This document shows, piece by piece, positions 1-10,153 of a DNA stretch of 64,000 nucleotides (position 1 is the stretch's first letter; each line of letters starts with the position of its first letter). Origin of the DNA: Pachysolen tannophilus NRRL Y-2460 (lineage: Eukaryota > Ascomycota > Pichiomycetes > Alaninales > Pachysolenaceae); assembly GCA_001661245.1 (NCBI GenBank), contig KV454017.1, forward strand, positions 978,517-1,042,516, given 5' to 3'. The notes under the pieces are model-generated. The model saw only the letters and a program-made list of their open reading frames with translations, ran no database searches and was not told where the DNA came from. The translations under genes were made by a program, and so were the position numbers.

Positions 1-90
1 AGTATGCAAGTGATGCAGATAGTATAATTGTTTTTGCTGCAAAGACAAAACTTTGTTCAGTTGTCTTTATATTATACCAAAAGAATAAAA
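1..90. repeat. Direct repeat, left copy (flank of decayed CAP gene)
   Basis: About 75-90 bases that closely match 3191-3270 in the same orientation, including a shared core ATTGTTTTTGCTGCAAAGAC followed by AAAACTTT. In both places the repeat lies to the left (3' side) of a minus-strand CAP/PRY coding sequence: a decayed one here and an intact one at 3957-4829. A shorter T/C-rich stretch after it (about 136-175) also resembles about 3376-3415. This marks a segmental duplication that included the gene and its 3' flank. Confidence 0.75.
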
Positions 91-183
91 AAAAATTATC
101 AAGATCCCTTAAATTTCGAGTTAACTAAAAACCATCAAGTTTTGCTTTGTTTCTTATCCTCTCTCTCTCTTTTTTGGAAAACC

Positions 184-400
184 CCCAGACGAATTGGGTG
201 AAATGAAAAGTTATGAAAATTATCTTCATACCAAGCATCAACAGCATCGATAGTATCATAACCAAGAACCAAGTTTTCTCCACATAGATCGTTATAGTGC
301 TTTAACACTTCTTAAGTACAAGCATACACACTTGGATAATCAGCAACAAATATTTCCAAGCTGAAGCTCTAGCTCAGTTCCAGCTCTTAATCCAAAGCAA
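184..400 (-). pseudogene. Decayed copy of a PRY-type CAP-domain gene
   Basis: On the minus strand this stretch aligns with the coding part of the intact CAP gene at about 4097-4345. For example, 185-207 differs from its counterpart by about one base, and a block around 230-290 is nearly identical. It covers the middle of the CAP domain: the segment before TQVVW, the DAWYDE helix and the GENLALGYD stretch. An internal segment of about 30 bases is missing, the 3' third of the gene is gone, no open frame survives, and similarity fades upstream of about 350. It is a host gene relic made by duplication, with the MFS transporter now between the two copies. Confidence 0.8.
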
Positions 401-1015
401 ACAAATCTGATTATGTACTTATGAACCTAAAGCAGGATCAAAACCACAAGGGCTGTCTGCAGTTTCTTTTTTTTTTCTTTTATTTTTTTCAAAAGAAATT
501 CCCATTTTAAAGGGGCTGTTGCCCTCTTTAATCTCAATTAGGTGGCTGTAGCAAGTTTTTTTTCTTTATTTTCTTTTAGTTTTCCTTTTTTGCTTATCCC
601 TTAACTTTAAGGGCTGCGATGGCCTATCTCAGCCTTTCAATTTTATTAAAAAGAGAACGAAAAAAATTTAAAAAGAAAAAAATTTTTCTTAAAAAAAAAG
701 GAAAAAAATAAAAAAATTTTAGCATGCATGATACATTGTGCATAAAGTTACATTTCTTTTCTAAGTATTTCTATTACTACTATTCTCATCATACTCTTTG
801 ATATATCTTTTTACACGCAGTTAACGCACGAAACACTTGTATTGATTATTTAACTGTAAGATGATTACTAATGTCTGGTGAAACAGAAACAATATATATA
901 TATATATATATATAGATATGTATATATATAGGGACAAGTTTGCTCTTGCAAGTTCTTGAATCATCTTGTAGAAGGAGAAGGGTTTAAGGGAAGAGAAAAA
1001 AAGATATATAGTATA
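401..1015. other. Intergenic, upstream of the MFS gene
   Basis: No gene seen. It has long T and A runs, an (AT)n tract at about 890-930, and three similar short motifs of the form AAGGG(G)CTG (about 448, 510 and 608) plus a related GGTGGCTG at about 541. These may be regulatory or remains of decayed sequence; I cannot tell which. Confidence 0.5.
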
Positions 1016-2710
1016 ATGTTTAGTACTATTATCGACAAAGTTACAAAATTTAGAGTTAAGGTGCATCCTTATTTTCAAAATAAATTTTTATTATTTTTCA
1101 TAATAGCCAGTTCTCAAGTGATTGATAATGTTAATGTAACTGGGTATATGTCTAATGTGGAGTTTATTGAGGAGAAATATGGTGTTGAGTACGCATTAGC
1201 AAGTTGGACATTATCTGCTTATTCTGTAGCTTTTGCAAGTTTTATTCTGTTTTTCGGTAGAGTTGCTGATATTGTAGGTCATCAAAAGACTTTTGTTACT
1301 GGATTATTTTTCTTGGGAATTTTTTCCATAATAACTGCAGTAGTTGATAATATATATGTTATTATTGTATTTAGAGCACTTCAAGGTTTAGCTGCTTCTG
1401 CAACTGTTCCTCCATCATTTGCTATTATTGCAAATAGTTTTACTGGAAAATCTTTAAATATAGCATTGGGTGCACTTTCAGGGATTTTAGTTATTTCCTT
1501 TGGTATTGGAATTATCTTGGGTGGTGCTTTTGCTGAAACTTCAATTGGTTATAAAGGAATTGGTTGGGTAACCACTGGTTGTGCATTCTTATGTTGTGCT
1601 GCTTCATTTTTTGCATTAAAACCAATTGAACAAAAAATAAGTGCTGGAAGCTTGCATAAGTTGGATTACATTGGTGTCTTTATATTTATATCTGCTGCTA
1701 TTCTATTAGTTACTGGTTTCACGGAAGCTGGTGAATCTTGGAAAAAACCAAGAGCTTACGTACCAATTATTGTATCAGTATTATTATTCTTGTTTTTCTT
1801 TCTTTGGGAAACTGTTATATTAACAGGTAAGAGAGCTAAAAATATTGATTTATTTGTACCAAAGAAAATGTGGAAAATTAGAAATTTTAAATCATTACCT
1901 GTAACAGCATTACTATTATATGGTTCATTTTTTTGTATTATTTTAATTTCTGTTGAATATGCAAGAATTGTTGTTGGTAATTCACCTATAATATCAGCTG
2001 TTAAGATAATTCCATTTTTCGTTACATTATTTATTTTTACCATAATTTTTAGTCTCATTTATGGCAAATATTTATCTCCAAAATGGTGCTGTTTTACAGG
2101 TATAGTTTTAGCTCTTGTGGGTTCAATCTTATTAACAAGAATGAGAGAAAGTAATACAAGCTACTGGAAATTTGGATTACCAGGTTTCATCTTAGCTGCA
2201 ACAGGTTTGAATTTATATTTCATAAATTATTTAAACTTAATCACATTGGCTACTCCTTTAGAGATGCAAGGTTTAATTTCAGGAATATGTTTAACTATGG
2301 GACAATTAGGAACTGCAATTTTTTTCTCTGTGATTACATCTTTAATTGGAAATTCTGATTTAGAAAATACTTCATTTGATGAATTAAATAAACGCTATAA
2401 CGATTCATATTATTTACTGGTAAGTGGTTGTGCTGTTTGCATATTTATTAGTTTCTTCTTTGTAAAGAACTTAAAAGGCGAAGTACATCCAGTTATCAAC
2501 GATGAAGATGATGATGATTCAGCAGATGCCTTTAATCCTGCAGAAGATGAAGATAAAGAAAAATCTGCAGCATTTGTTGCTCTTGACGAATGTGATTCCA
2601 GGGCATCAAACGCAACTGGGGGTTCATCAAAATTTCAAGCACCAACTGATTCAGAAACTGAAACAGATGCTGCTGGTATCATTGAGGTTACAAATGAAAA
2701 TGAAGATTAA
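1016..2710 (+). CDS. MFS transporter, DHA2 drug/H+ antiporter type (ATR1-like)
   Basis: Predicted 564-residue plasma-membrane export protein of the major facilitator superfamily. The first ATG is at 1016; the frame is open further upstream but has no ATG. The sequence is a run of hydrophobic helices fitting the 14-TM DHA2 layout. The loop 2-3 signature shows as FGRVADIVGHQK (about residues 79-90), and RALQGLAASATVPPS resembles motif C of antiporters. The cytoplasmic tail is acidic (runs of D/E with Ser/Thr). Closest known group by eye: S. cerevisiae Atr1 and its paralogue Ymr279c (aminotriazole and borate export), but the substrate cannot be read from the sequence. The gene sits between an intact and a decayed CAP gene. 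Confidence 0.85.
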   Translation: MFSTIIDKVTKFRVKVHPYFQNKFLLFFIIASSQVIDNVNVTGYMSNVEFIEEKYGVEYALASWTLSAYSVAFASFILFFGRVADIVGHQKTFVTGLFFLGIFSIITAVVDNIYVIIVFRALQGLAASATVPPSFAIIANSFTGKSLNIALGALSGILVISFGIGIILGGAFAETSIGYKGIGWVTTGCAFLCCAASFFALKPIEQKISAGSLHKLDYIGVFIFISAAILLVTGFTEAGESWKKPRAYVPIIVSVLLFLFFFLWETVILTGKRAKNIDLFVPKKMWKIRNFKSLPVTALLLYGSFFCIILISVEYARIVVGNSPIISAVKIIPFFVTLFIFTIIFSLIYGKYLSPKWCCFTGIVLALVGSILLTRMRESNTSYWKFGLPGFILAATGLNLYFINYLNLITLATPLEMQGLISGICLTMGQLGTAIFFSVITSLIGNSDLENTSFDELNKRYNDSYYLLVSGCAVCIFISFFFVKNLKGEVHPVINDEDDDDSADAFNPAEDEDKEKSAAFVALDECDSRASNATGGSSKFQAPTDSETETDAAGIIEVTNENED

Positions 2711-3956
2711 ATTAATTGGGTTGCCTTTTTTTTTCGGAAAAAAACTCATCTATGCATCTTCACAAGGATTCTACAAAAAGTGGACTACACATATATATAT
2801 AAACACACATCTATACTTCTATATATATATATCAATATATATATATACTTGGTTCAGTAGAACCACTAATCTGAAATATTTAAATAGCATTAATCATACA
2901 TTGTAAGCTGTAAAATAAACATGTATTACTATACTATCCAGTTGTGTGGCTCATTTAAGATGAGACGCGATAAAAAATCTTACACTTTTAGTCTAAGGCT
3001 GAATGGGGTTTCTATCAAGGTATTACTAATACAACATTAGATAAAAAGAATGGCCTGTAGGGGGATGCATTTGACCTTGAAATGAGATTGTAGAAGTAAA
3101 TGGTATATGATTACTAATTGACGAAAGTTTAAGGAGCAAACAAAAATCAAGAGTCTCAAGTACTTCAGTAGTTTAGTTCAGTAGTTCCTGAGTATGTTAG
3201 TGATGCAGTTAGTGAAGTTTATTGTTTTTGCTGCAAAGACAAAACTTTCTTCTGTTGCCTTCAATAATAAGTATAGATGTTTTTTAATAGATAAGGAATA
3301 CCAGGATTATAGGAGAAAAATTCATAAGCTCACTTTCTTGCTCTTTTATTGAATTGCTGAAAAAACCCCGTTATATTTTGCTTGGATTCTTATTCTTCTT
3401 TAGTTTCTCTCACTAAAAACACAAAAATTTTAACAGAATCGAATCATAAAGATTAGTCAGGATAGAAGAGAAGAAGTTGAAAGGAAAAAGAAAATGACTA
3501 CATTAATATGGAAAAAATTGAAATTTAAGTCAATTCTAGTTGAATTTAAAAACCAGATGAATACACATACACGAGGTGAAAAAAATTTAATGAAAAAGTA
3601 AGGAAAATAAAATAATAAAAAATACGTATATAAAAATAGATAATAATACCAAGACAATAATAATAGACAACAACTTTCATGAAAAATAACTATATAAAAA
3701 AAAAGAAAAATAAATTACATACCAAAAAACTGAATTTAATTCGAACTAACCTGTAAAACAATTTTTTTGCTTTATTGAAAGTAAGACCAAATTTAAAAAG
3801 TGATCAAAAGATTTATCCAAAAAGTAGCATTTTTCGTATGATGATTCCAGAGCACTTTGAAAATAAAACCTAATACTTTCATTTTTTTTTTTTTTTTTTT
3901 TTTAAAAAAAATGTTTTTTAATCTTCTTGACTTATTTAAAAGCACTTTAATTTAAT
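2711..3956. other. Intergenic, between the MFS and CAP genes
   Basis: About 1.2 kb without a credible gene. It has (AT)n tracts at about 2790-2850 and a long T run at about 3883-3903, and it includes the right copy of the flank repeat. The only open frames are short, made of low-complexity sequence and lack relatives I can recognise. Confidence 0.5.
3191..3270. repeat. Direct repeat, right copy (3' flank of intact CAP gene)
   Basis: Matches 1-78 of the window in the same orientation with scattered differences. It lies about 690 bases beyond the 3' end of the intact minus-strand CAP gene, whereas the left copy lies only about 100 bases from its relic. The relic copy therefore lost roughly 0.6-0.7 kb between flank and CAP domain. 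Confidence 0.75.
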
Positions 3957-4829
3957 TCAACTGCTACTAACTGTTGGTAAAACATTTTCTGCAAATTCAC
4001 CAAGGACATTACCAGCTGGTGAATATTCACAAATTGTGTATTGACCGTAATAACTTCCACAATCTTTATAAGCACAACCAAGTTGAACACTTGAAACCCA
4101 GACGACTTGGGTGAAATGACCAGTAGATTCACTGAAACCTGGGTCTGAAAAGTTATAAAGACTGATTTCATCATACCAAGCATCAACAGCAGGGATAGTA
4201 TCATAACCAAGAGCCAAATTTTCTCCGTATGGACCATCAGAATGTTCCAATACACCTGAACTACAATCGTATTCACTAGCATAGTTTGCGGCATAGGTTT
4301 CCAAAGTGGAGTTCCAAGTCAATGCAGGAGCTTGGTTCAAAGCACGTTTGGAGTTATGTTCTTCCAAAATTTCTGAAGCAAATGTAGATAATGAAGCAGA
4401 AGCTGAAGCAGAAGTTGAAGTAGCAGATGTTGTTGTTACTTCAGAACTACTACTGCTACTACTACTGCTGCTAGCACTTGTGCTGGTTGTACTTGTGAGT
4501 GATGAAGTTGTAACTGGAGAAGCTGTTGATGAAGTTGTTTCAGTATCAGCTGTTGTTGTTGCAGCTGCAGCAGTAGATGAAGTTTCAGTAGACTCCACAT
4601 CAGATGAAGTGGCTGTAACAGCTACTTCTGAACTTGTTACTTCGGTACTGAGTTCAGTAGTTCCATCGTTAGTGGCAGTGACAACAATAGTTGAGTATTC
4701 GACGGTGCTAATAACACTGGTGTGAGTGACAGTAGTATATTCGGTTGCTGTTTCTGTGATTATGACACCTAAGGCTTGTGTACCTAATGAAAGCAAAATT
4801 GCCAATTGAACTGGAAGAGAAAATTTCAT
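3957..4829 (-). CDS. Secreted CAP-domain protein, PRY (pathogen-related yeast) family
   Basis: Protein of 290 residues. An N-terminal signal peptide (about residues 1-21, ending near QALG) is followed by a long Ser/Thr-rich, probably O-glycosylated region with a poly-Ser run (about 22-148). The C-terminal CAP (SCP/TAPS) domain (about 150-285) has the family signatures EEHNSKR, GENLALGYD, GHFTQVVW and a YTICEYSPAGN end, with paired Cys. S. cerevisiae Pry1-3 of this family bind and export sterols and fatty acids; that role is inferred here. The ATG at 4829 is the natural start because the signal peptide begins there. A decayed second copy lies at the left edge of the window. Confidence 0.9.
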   Translation of the reverse strand: MKFSLPVQLAILLSLGTQALGVIITETATEYTTVTHTSVISTVEYSTIVVTATNDGTTELSTEVTSSEVAVTATSSDVESTETSSTAAAATTTADTETTSSTASPVTTSSLTSTTSTSASSSSSSSSSSEVTTTSATSTSASASASLSTFASEILEEHNSKRALNQAPALTWNSTLETYAANYASEYDCSSGVLEHSDGPYGENLALGYDTIPAVDAWYDEISLYNFSDPGFSESTGHFTQVVWVSSVQLGCAYKDCGSYYGQYTICEYSPAGNVLGEFAENVLPTVSSS

Positions 4830-6369
4830 TTTTTGTTTTTGTTTGTTCGATTGTTTGATTGTTGGTTAAATTAATTCAAGAAAAGAGTGACTAATATTTA
4901 TATATATAAAAAAATTTATCTCAAATGAATGAATGAATAAAAAATTTTTTGTAATAAATAACGAATGACTGAAGTTGAGTAATTGAAAAGAATCTCTTTT
5001 TCTCTTGTCTCAATATCTGTGTTTGAAAATAGTTTCTAATTGTTTCTATTATTCTTTCTTATCTAATACTAATAAAGAAAAACTTGTTGATGATATTTAC
5101 TCACTTATATAACGTTTTTTTGGAAAAGATTAATAAATGAACTTGATCTCTGTTTTTGCCTTTTTCGTTTGGAAAGTTATCAATTTCAAGAGTATTCAAT
5201 TAAGAAGATGGTTTTAAACTAACTTCAAAAATGGAGTACATGCAATATTATGCGCGATTGTAATCGCTTAATGTATAGCGGCGAGTTTTCTAAATAAACT
5301 AACTTCCTAAAAGGGAAAATGTCCAATTTGCAAAAAAAAGAAAGAAAAAAAAAAACTTTTTCGCAAAAACCCAGCCATTTTTTTACTTTTTCGCTGAGAC
5401 CAGCTGAGACCATTCAAGAGCTGCTGGGATCTGCCGGGAGAGTGGGCAGACATAGAGGAATTTTAGTAGCGGTAACAGCTGGAAGTACTGCGGAATGAAG
5501 TTTTACCAGACTTAATATCAAGAGGACCTAAAGAAACAGATTCAAAAAATTACTTGATGGCACTTATAAGTGCCACAATGAGTAGAGGAAAGGAAAGACA
5601 ATAAAGGTTATGAGAAAGTTGTTGGTGAATGAGGTGGTTCAAACAATTGAAAGACTAGCTGATTTATTTTAATTTCAATTTCATATCTTAATCGATGAGC
5701 TCAGCCGTAAAAGAGCTGGATCTGTAGAAAATAACTTAAAAAAAAACAAAAAGAGGAAAAGATCAGCAAATTGAAGCATTTTTTGTTATTTACTTTTCGC
5801 TTAGAATCAAAGTTTGAGATATCGAGTCAGAAACTTCAAGTTGGATCAAGAAGTTTTATTGTATTTATTTTTTTATTTTTTATTTTTTTTTCTCGTACAT
5901 AATGCATGAGGTGCTTACTACTGGTTTTTTTAAGGAACAGAAAGGGAATATGGTTAAAACATGCAAAAGAAGCAATAAAATCTTAGATCAGATCAAAAAC
6001 ATACCCAAATGAGCTCCACGAGTTTATTATTTTGATCTCTCAGATCAAAGATCAAAGTTTTAACTGATTTAGAGAAAAAGAAAATACAGGTTTTAAGTAT
6101 TCCATTAATAGAATGTTTCCTCAATCTTTTTCTTTTTTCTTGATGCCAAATAAAATAATCAACATAAAACAAACCCACATCTATTTTCAGCAAAGCTGGT
6201 TAAAAGTAAAAAGAGAAAATGAAAAAAAAAACTAAAAGTAACCCAAGAATTAAAAGTCAATAATTAGAAAAAAAAAAACAAAACACTATTTAGCAAAACT
6301 TTTTTAGAATCAAGTAAAAACAAAACAAAAACTAAACCACAGTTGAAAAAATTAAATATAAATATGTTT
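4830..6369. other. Intergenic, CAP gene to EAF-like gene
   Basis: About 1.5 kb with no intact gene. It contains the CAP gene promoter (A/T runs), a broken coding fragment at about 5385-5670 and a small CG-bearing patch at about 5249-5285 (several CGC/GCG words within otherwise AT-rich DNA). The rest is low-complexity A/T sequence. Confidence 0.5.
5385..5670 (+). pseudogene. Unidentified broken coding fragment
   Basis: The base composition is less AT-rich than its surroundings, and the plus strand reads as protein-like segments in more than one frame (for example LEVLRNEVLPDLISRG, and near the right end LLVNEVVQTIERLADLF before a stop). It looks like the degraded C-terminal part of a helical protein. 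I do not recognise the family and cannot say whether it was a host gene or part of an element. Confidence 0.35.
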
Positions 6370-8300
6370 TTATTCTTCTTCACTAACTTCTTCGTCATCT
6401 TCGTTGTTACTATCTTTGTATAATGGAAAAGATGACAGATCTTTCAAGTCAGTACGGCTACTGGATGAAATATCAAACTGTTTTTTGGAATTTGAAGTAT
6501 TCTGAATATTATTGTTCCCATTGCTGTTGCTTGTGGAACTGATTTCATTCATAGATCCAGTATTTGGTGTAGAAACAGGTGTAGGAGTAGCTGCCTTTGA
6601 AGAGCTCCTGGCTGAGTTATATTTGACTCTTTTGTTTACTAGATCTTTCATACTTATAGGTCCTGCAAAAGATTCACTGGTTTCAAAAGAATCAAAATCA
6701 GTGTCTTTAAATAATGGCTTTTTTGGTTCAATATCCTGGAAAATTAAGGTATCAGATTTGCTAAAATTTGAACTTTCATCTTTATCCACTTCCCAATCGT
6801 CTAAATTTGTCTCTGCCCATCCATCGTCTTCTTCAATGCTGTCATGATAGTCCTTATTAACGCTTGTATTAGGAGTGGCAGCATTACGGCCTGTTGCTAC
6901 TGCTGACGACACAGACTTACCTGCCGACTTTGTTGTCAAGTCCGCATTCAAAAGAGGAGGCGGCGTTGTTTCATCTTCTAATGCTTCTTCTAATTCGTCT
7001 GCCAACGATCCCAAGTCATCATCATCATCCTCATTCTCATCATCATTATTTTTATTTTTCTCTTGTTCAGTTTTGCTCACAACAAGGGGTGAATTATTTC
7101 TATAATTATCCTTTTTTAAATCTTTTGGAAACCCAGAAAGAGCTGGTGTTAGTGCCTTTGAAACAGGTAATCTCTTTGAAGCTATTGATGATACTGTTAT
7201 TGAGTTCTTTCCATTATTGTTCTCTTGGAGTTGAGTTCCATTACCACCTTTATTTAAATCTATCTCATCCACATCTTGATCATTTTTAGAAGCAATAATA
7301 TTTTGATTTCCATGAACAACAATAGGTTTTGGTTTTGGTTTTGGTTTTGTTTTTGGTTTTGGTTTTTGCTTTGTCTTTGGTTTCATAGTAGTGTTATTAT
7401 TTTCTAAAGTTGCCACGGTTGTCTTATTTTGCTTTTGTTTCTTTGCAATATCCTGTGATTTAATATCTTTTGTATCTTTTATGTCTTTTGAATTTCCTTG
7501 TTTTGTGCTCCATTTTCCATTGGTATCATTGTTCCCCAGCAATTGCAGTGGAACTTGGTTCTTTTTTTCAGTTTCTTGTCTTAAATTAATATTGAAATTA
7601 AGATTCATTTTTTGTAAATGACGTTCTGCTTTTTGATATTCAAAATTGATTTCATCTAATTCTTCAAGATGTTTCAACAATTTATCAACGTTTCTCGACC
7701 TATTCATTCGTATCAAGCCATTAAATTTTTCTAATCGAAAATTTTTCAGTACTTCATCGTAGATCAACAAGTACTCATTATTATTATTATTATTATTAAG
7801 GTTATTGGAAATTATACTACCATTTGTAGTTGAAGTTGAAGTTGAAGCTGTTGAAGCTGTTGAAGTTGTAGATGCAGTTGTAGTTACATTATCAACCAAA
7901 GAATTCGAATTAGGAACCGATGATGTCGGATTTATCGAACTGTTGTTCAACTTTCCTTCAAACATCAATGGATCATGGTGCGGCAGAGAAGTCTCAGCTT
8001 TTAAGATAAAACTTCTTTCAGAAGTAGTAGTATCCTTAACCAATTGGAAAGGAAGCTGTTCATCAATTGACTCAGGAACAAATCCAACTAAAAAAGAAAA
8101 TTTTTATTTTGTTGTTATCAAACAAAAGTATACTATTAGTTCAAGTCCATAAAACAAAATGAAAAAGTTTAAAAAATCGATTTTGACTTACATCTTATAC
8201 CAAAATTTTCTCCACTATTCGTATCTTCACTTGCCAATAAAGCAGAAATATCAATATCGAATTCTTTATCCGATACAAATAAATCGGGTCCTATCGACAT
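6370..8300 (-). CDS. EAF-domain RNA polymerase II elongation factor-like protein (one intron)
   Basis: Join of 8192-8300 and 6370-8087, with an intron at 8088-8191 (GTAAGT donor, TAG acceptor). The two exons give exactly 609 codons (608 residues). The N-terminus fits the EAF (ELL-associated factor) domain: a GFVPESID-like start, then PLMFEGK, a gap, EYLLIYDE and NFRLEKFNGLIRM, in the same order and spacing style as human EAF1/2 (F.P.SID, VFKG, VLIINHDTGEFVLEKL). The rest is low-complexity: poly-Asn, a KPKTKP-type lysine/proline run, acidic stretches and Ser/Thr-rich parts, ending in EEDDEEVSEEE, like the acidic transactivation region of EAF proteins. In animals and fission yeast EAF partners ELL to stimulate elongation; S. 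cerevisiae is thought to lack it. Assignment is by motif only. Confidence 0.75.
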
Positions 8301-8854
8301 ATTAATACTTCTATTCTAACTTTTATGGTTGAAAATGAATAATTCAATATATTGATTTATATCAATTTTGGAAAATCCCAAAAAATAAAGAGTAAAAAAA
8401 AAGAAAAAAAAATAAGAAACTATAAGAAATCAAAGAAATACAGCCGATAAAAGTTGTAAATTCTTATTCTTATTTCAAACAAGAAACCAATCTAATCTTT
8501 ATTTCAAAAAACATGGATATGAATAACTTAAAGGTAAAAAAGAAAAGCAGAAAGAAAGAAAGAAAGAAAAGAAAAAAAAAAAAAAAGAAATCCTTACTAA
8601 AGAGGTTGCGCTTTGAAGTTACAAAGATTAATTTTAGTCGAATTTAGAAGGTAGTATTGTATCATTATTGAAAATTAATTTTAAATATTACATTAAATAA
8701 CAGATTTCAATGTCGTCAATAATTACTCAATAAGTATATATATATATATATTATATAGAGAAGAAATTTATAAAAGTAAAATCATTCACAGTTAAGGATT
8801 TCATGCCTTTTCACCCACCTTTTTTTCCAAATTATTGTTCATTTCAATTAATTT
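8301..8854. other. Intergenic, EAF-like gene to DID2
   Basis: Promoter of the minus-strand EAF-like gene at the left and the 3' flank of DID2 at the right. A (GAAA)n and poly-A purine stretch lies at about 8545-8590 and an (AT)n tract at about 8737-8755. No gene seen. Confidence 0.5.
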
Positions 8855-9698
8855 TTAATTACGTAAAGCTCTTAATCTTTCAGTTAATTTATCATCATCT
8901 TCTTCAGATGTTTTAACTTTTGGTAATTCTTCAAGATTTTTAACGTTTGTATCATTAAAATTTTGTTTTAATTCCAAACCAGCTTCATCAGCAATTTTAC
9001 TCATTAATAGATCAACTTCTTCTTGTGGTTGATTACTTACATTAATATCATTAGTAACACTTTCATAATACTGTGTTGAACTATCCAAATCTTCAAATTG
9101 TTGTTCAAATTTATCCATTACTAAAGCTATTTTTTCTAAATTCATTGTTTGTAATGCTTTATCCATTCCTTTAATAACACCAATCATATTCCCAGAAACT
9201 GCTCTCATTGTAACTGCAGTTTGAATACGAGATGCTACAGAATCAATTCTAGAGCTTAATTTTATTAAATTTAATTTTTCATTAGCTTTTCTAATAGCAT
9301 TTTGTGCATATAATTGTGCAACTTCAGTATTTCCTTGAGTTAATGCTTTTTTAACTTTATTTTTCTCTGCTTGTTCTTCTTTACCAGCTTTAGCAGCTTG
9401 TCTTGTTAGCTGTTTTGCTGTAAACTAAAATAAAATAAAATAAAAAGAAATTAATAATTATGTTAGTAATTTGATCATTACTATGATTAATAAATCTATA
9501 ATTTAACAAAGCATATGCTCATCATTTTTACTTACTTTCAACTGAAACAACGATTCTATAAAAAATAATTAAAAAAAAAACAACACACACACACAAGAAT
9601 TAGTTAGTTAAATACAAACTTATAAAAAACATAAAAAAATAAAAAAAAAATTTATAAAATATCAAATATTCAATCAACATACTTTCCAAGCCTGACAT
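8855..9698 (-). CDS. DID2: ESCRT-III-associated protein Did2/Vps46 (CHMP1), two introns
   Basis: Join of 9683-9698, 9536-9555 and 8855-9424. Introns are 9556-9682 (GTATGT donor) and 9425-9535 (GTAAGT donor), both with TAG acceptors. The frame closes exactly at 201 residues, against about 204 in S. cerevisiae Did2. The small exons encode MSGLEKSLFQLK, which runs on into FTAKQLTRQAAKAGKEEQ as in the family. The middle keeps the SRIDSVASRIQTAVTMR and KFEQQFEDLD helices, and the C-terminus DDKLTERLRALRN is the MIT-interacting motif that recruits Vps4. Role: regulates ESCRT-III disassembly in multivesicular-body sorting at endosomes. The 16- and 20-base coding exons are too short for simple ORF finding. 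Confidence 0.93.
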
Positions 9699-9761
9699 TT
9701 CAAATATATCAATATATTACAATCAAATCTGAACTAAATAATAACTCTGTGATTTATTGCA

Positions 9762-9800
<39 letters not shown>

Positions 9801-9905
9801 AATATTTAGCTGATAAGAGAAGAAAACCTTATATTATTGATAGTTGTGGAAAATGAATTTTTGGTTAGGTGTGCACAAAGAGCCAAAAAACCAAAAGAAG
9901 AAACC

Positions 9906-10013
9906 GCACTCAAGTCCGCACTTTATATCGCAAGAAGCGCACTATTATACGTTTAAGAAAGCGCAAGTAATTAGCAGCGCAATTTTTACAATGCAAATGC
10001 GGAAGAGCAATGC
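9906..10013. promoter_or_regulatory. Cluster of CCGCA/GCGCA-type motifs in a divergent promoter
   Basis: Within about 110 bases of otherwise AT-rich spacer there are at least six copies of a [CGT]CGCA[AC] word (two CCGCAC, TCGCAA, GCGCAC, two GCGCAA) and one inverted ATGCGG. It lies between DID2 (minus) and the hydrolase-like gene (plus), about 140 bases before the latter's ATG. It resembles the cluster at 21853-22012. It is probably a factor-binding array, but the factor is not recognised. Confidence 0.4.
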
Positions 10014-10153
10014 AAATTGGTATCATTGAATAGTACCACCCATATATATATAAACCAGCAATTATGGAAGAGAAGAATATGAATAAATTTTCAATTGAGT
10101 GAAAACATTAATTAAATCAAGAGTAATATATAGGTTTTTGTTTATTATTAGAA

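Noticed and set aside
956-1015. Longer N-terminus for the MFS protein
   Set aside because: It would start with TTG; the first ATG of the frame is at 1016. The same reasoning moved the starts of BNA6, the two-TM protein, SEC59, LHP1 and ASC1 to internal ATGs.
4306-4725. Plus-strand Val/Glu-rich open frame
   Set aside because: It is the mirror of the Ser/Thr-rich coding repeat of the CAP gene on the other strand.
9844-10029. Short plus-strand open frame before the hydrolase-like gene
   Set aside because: It lies over the CGCA motif cluster, has no protein-like composition and no relatives I recognise.
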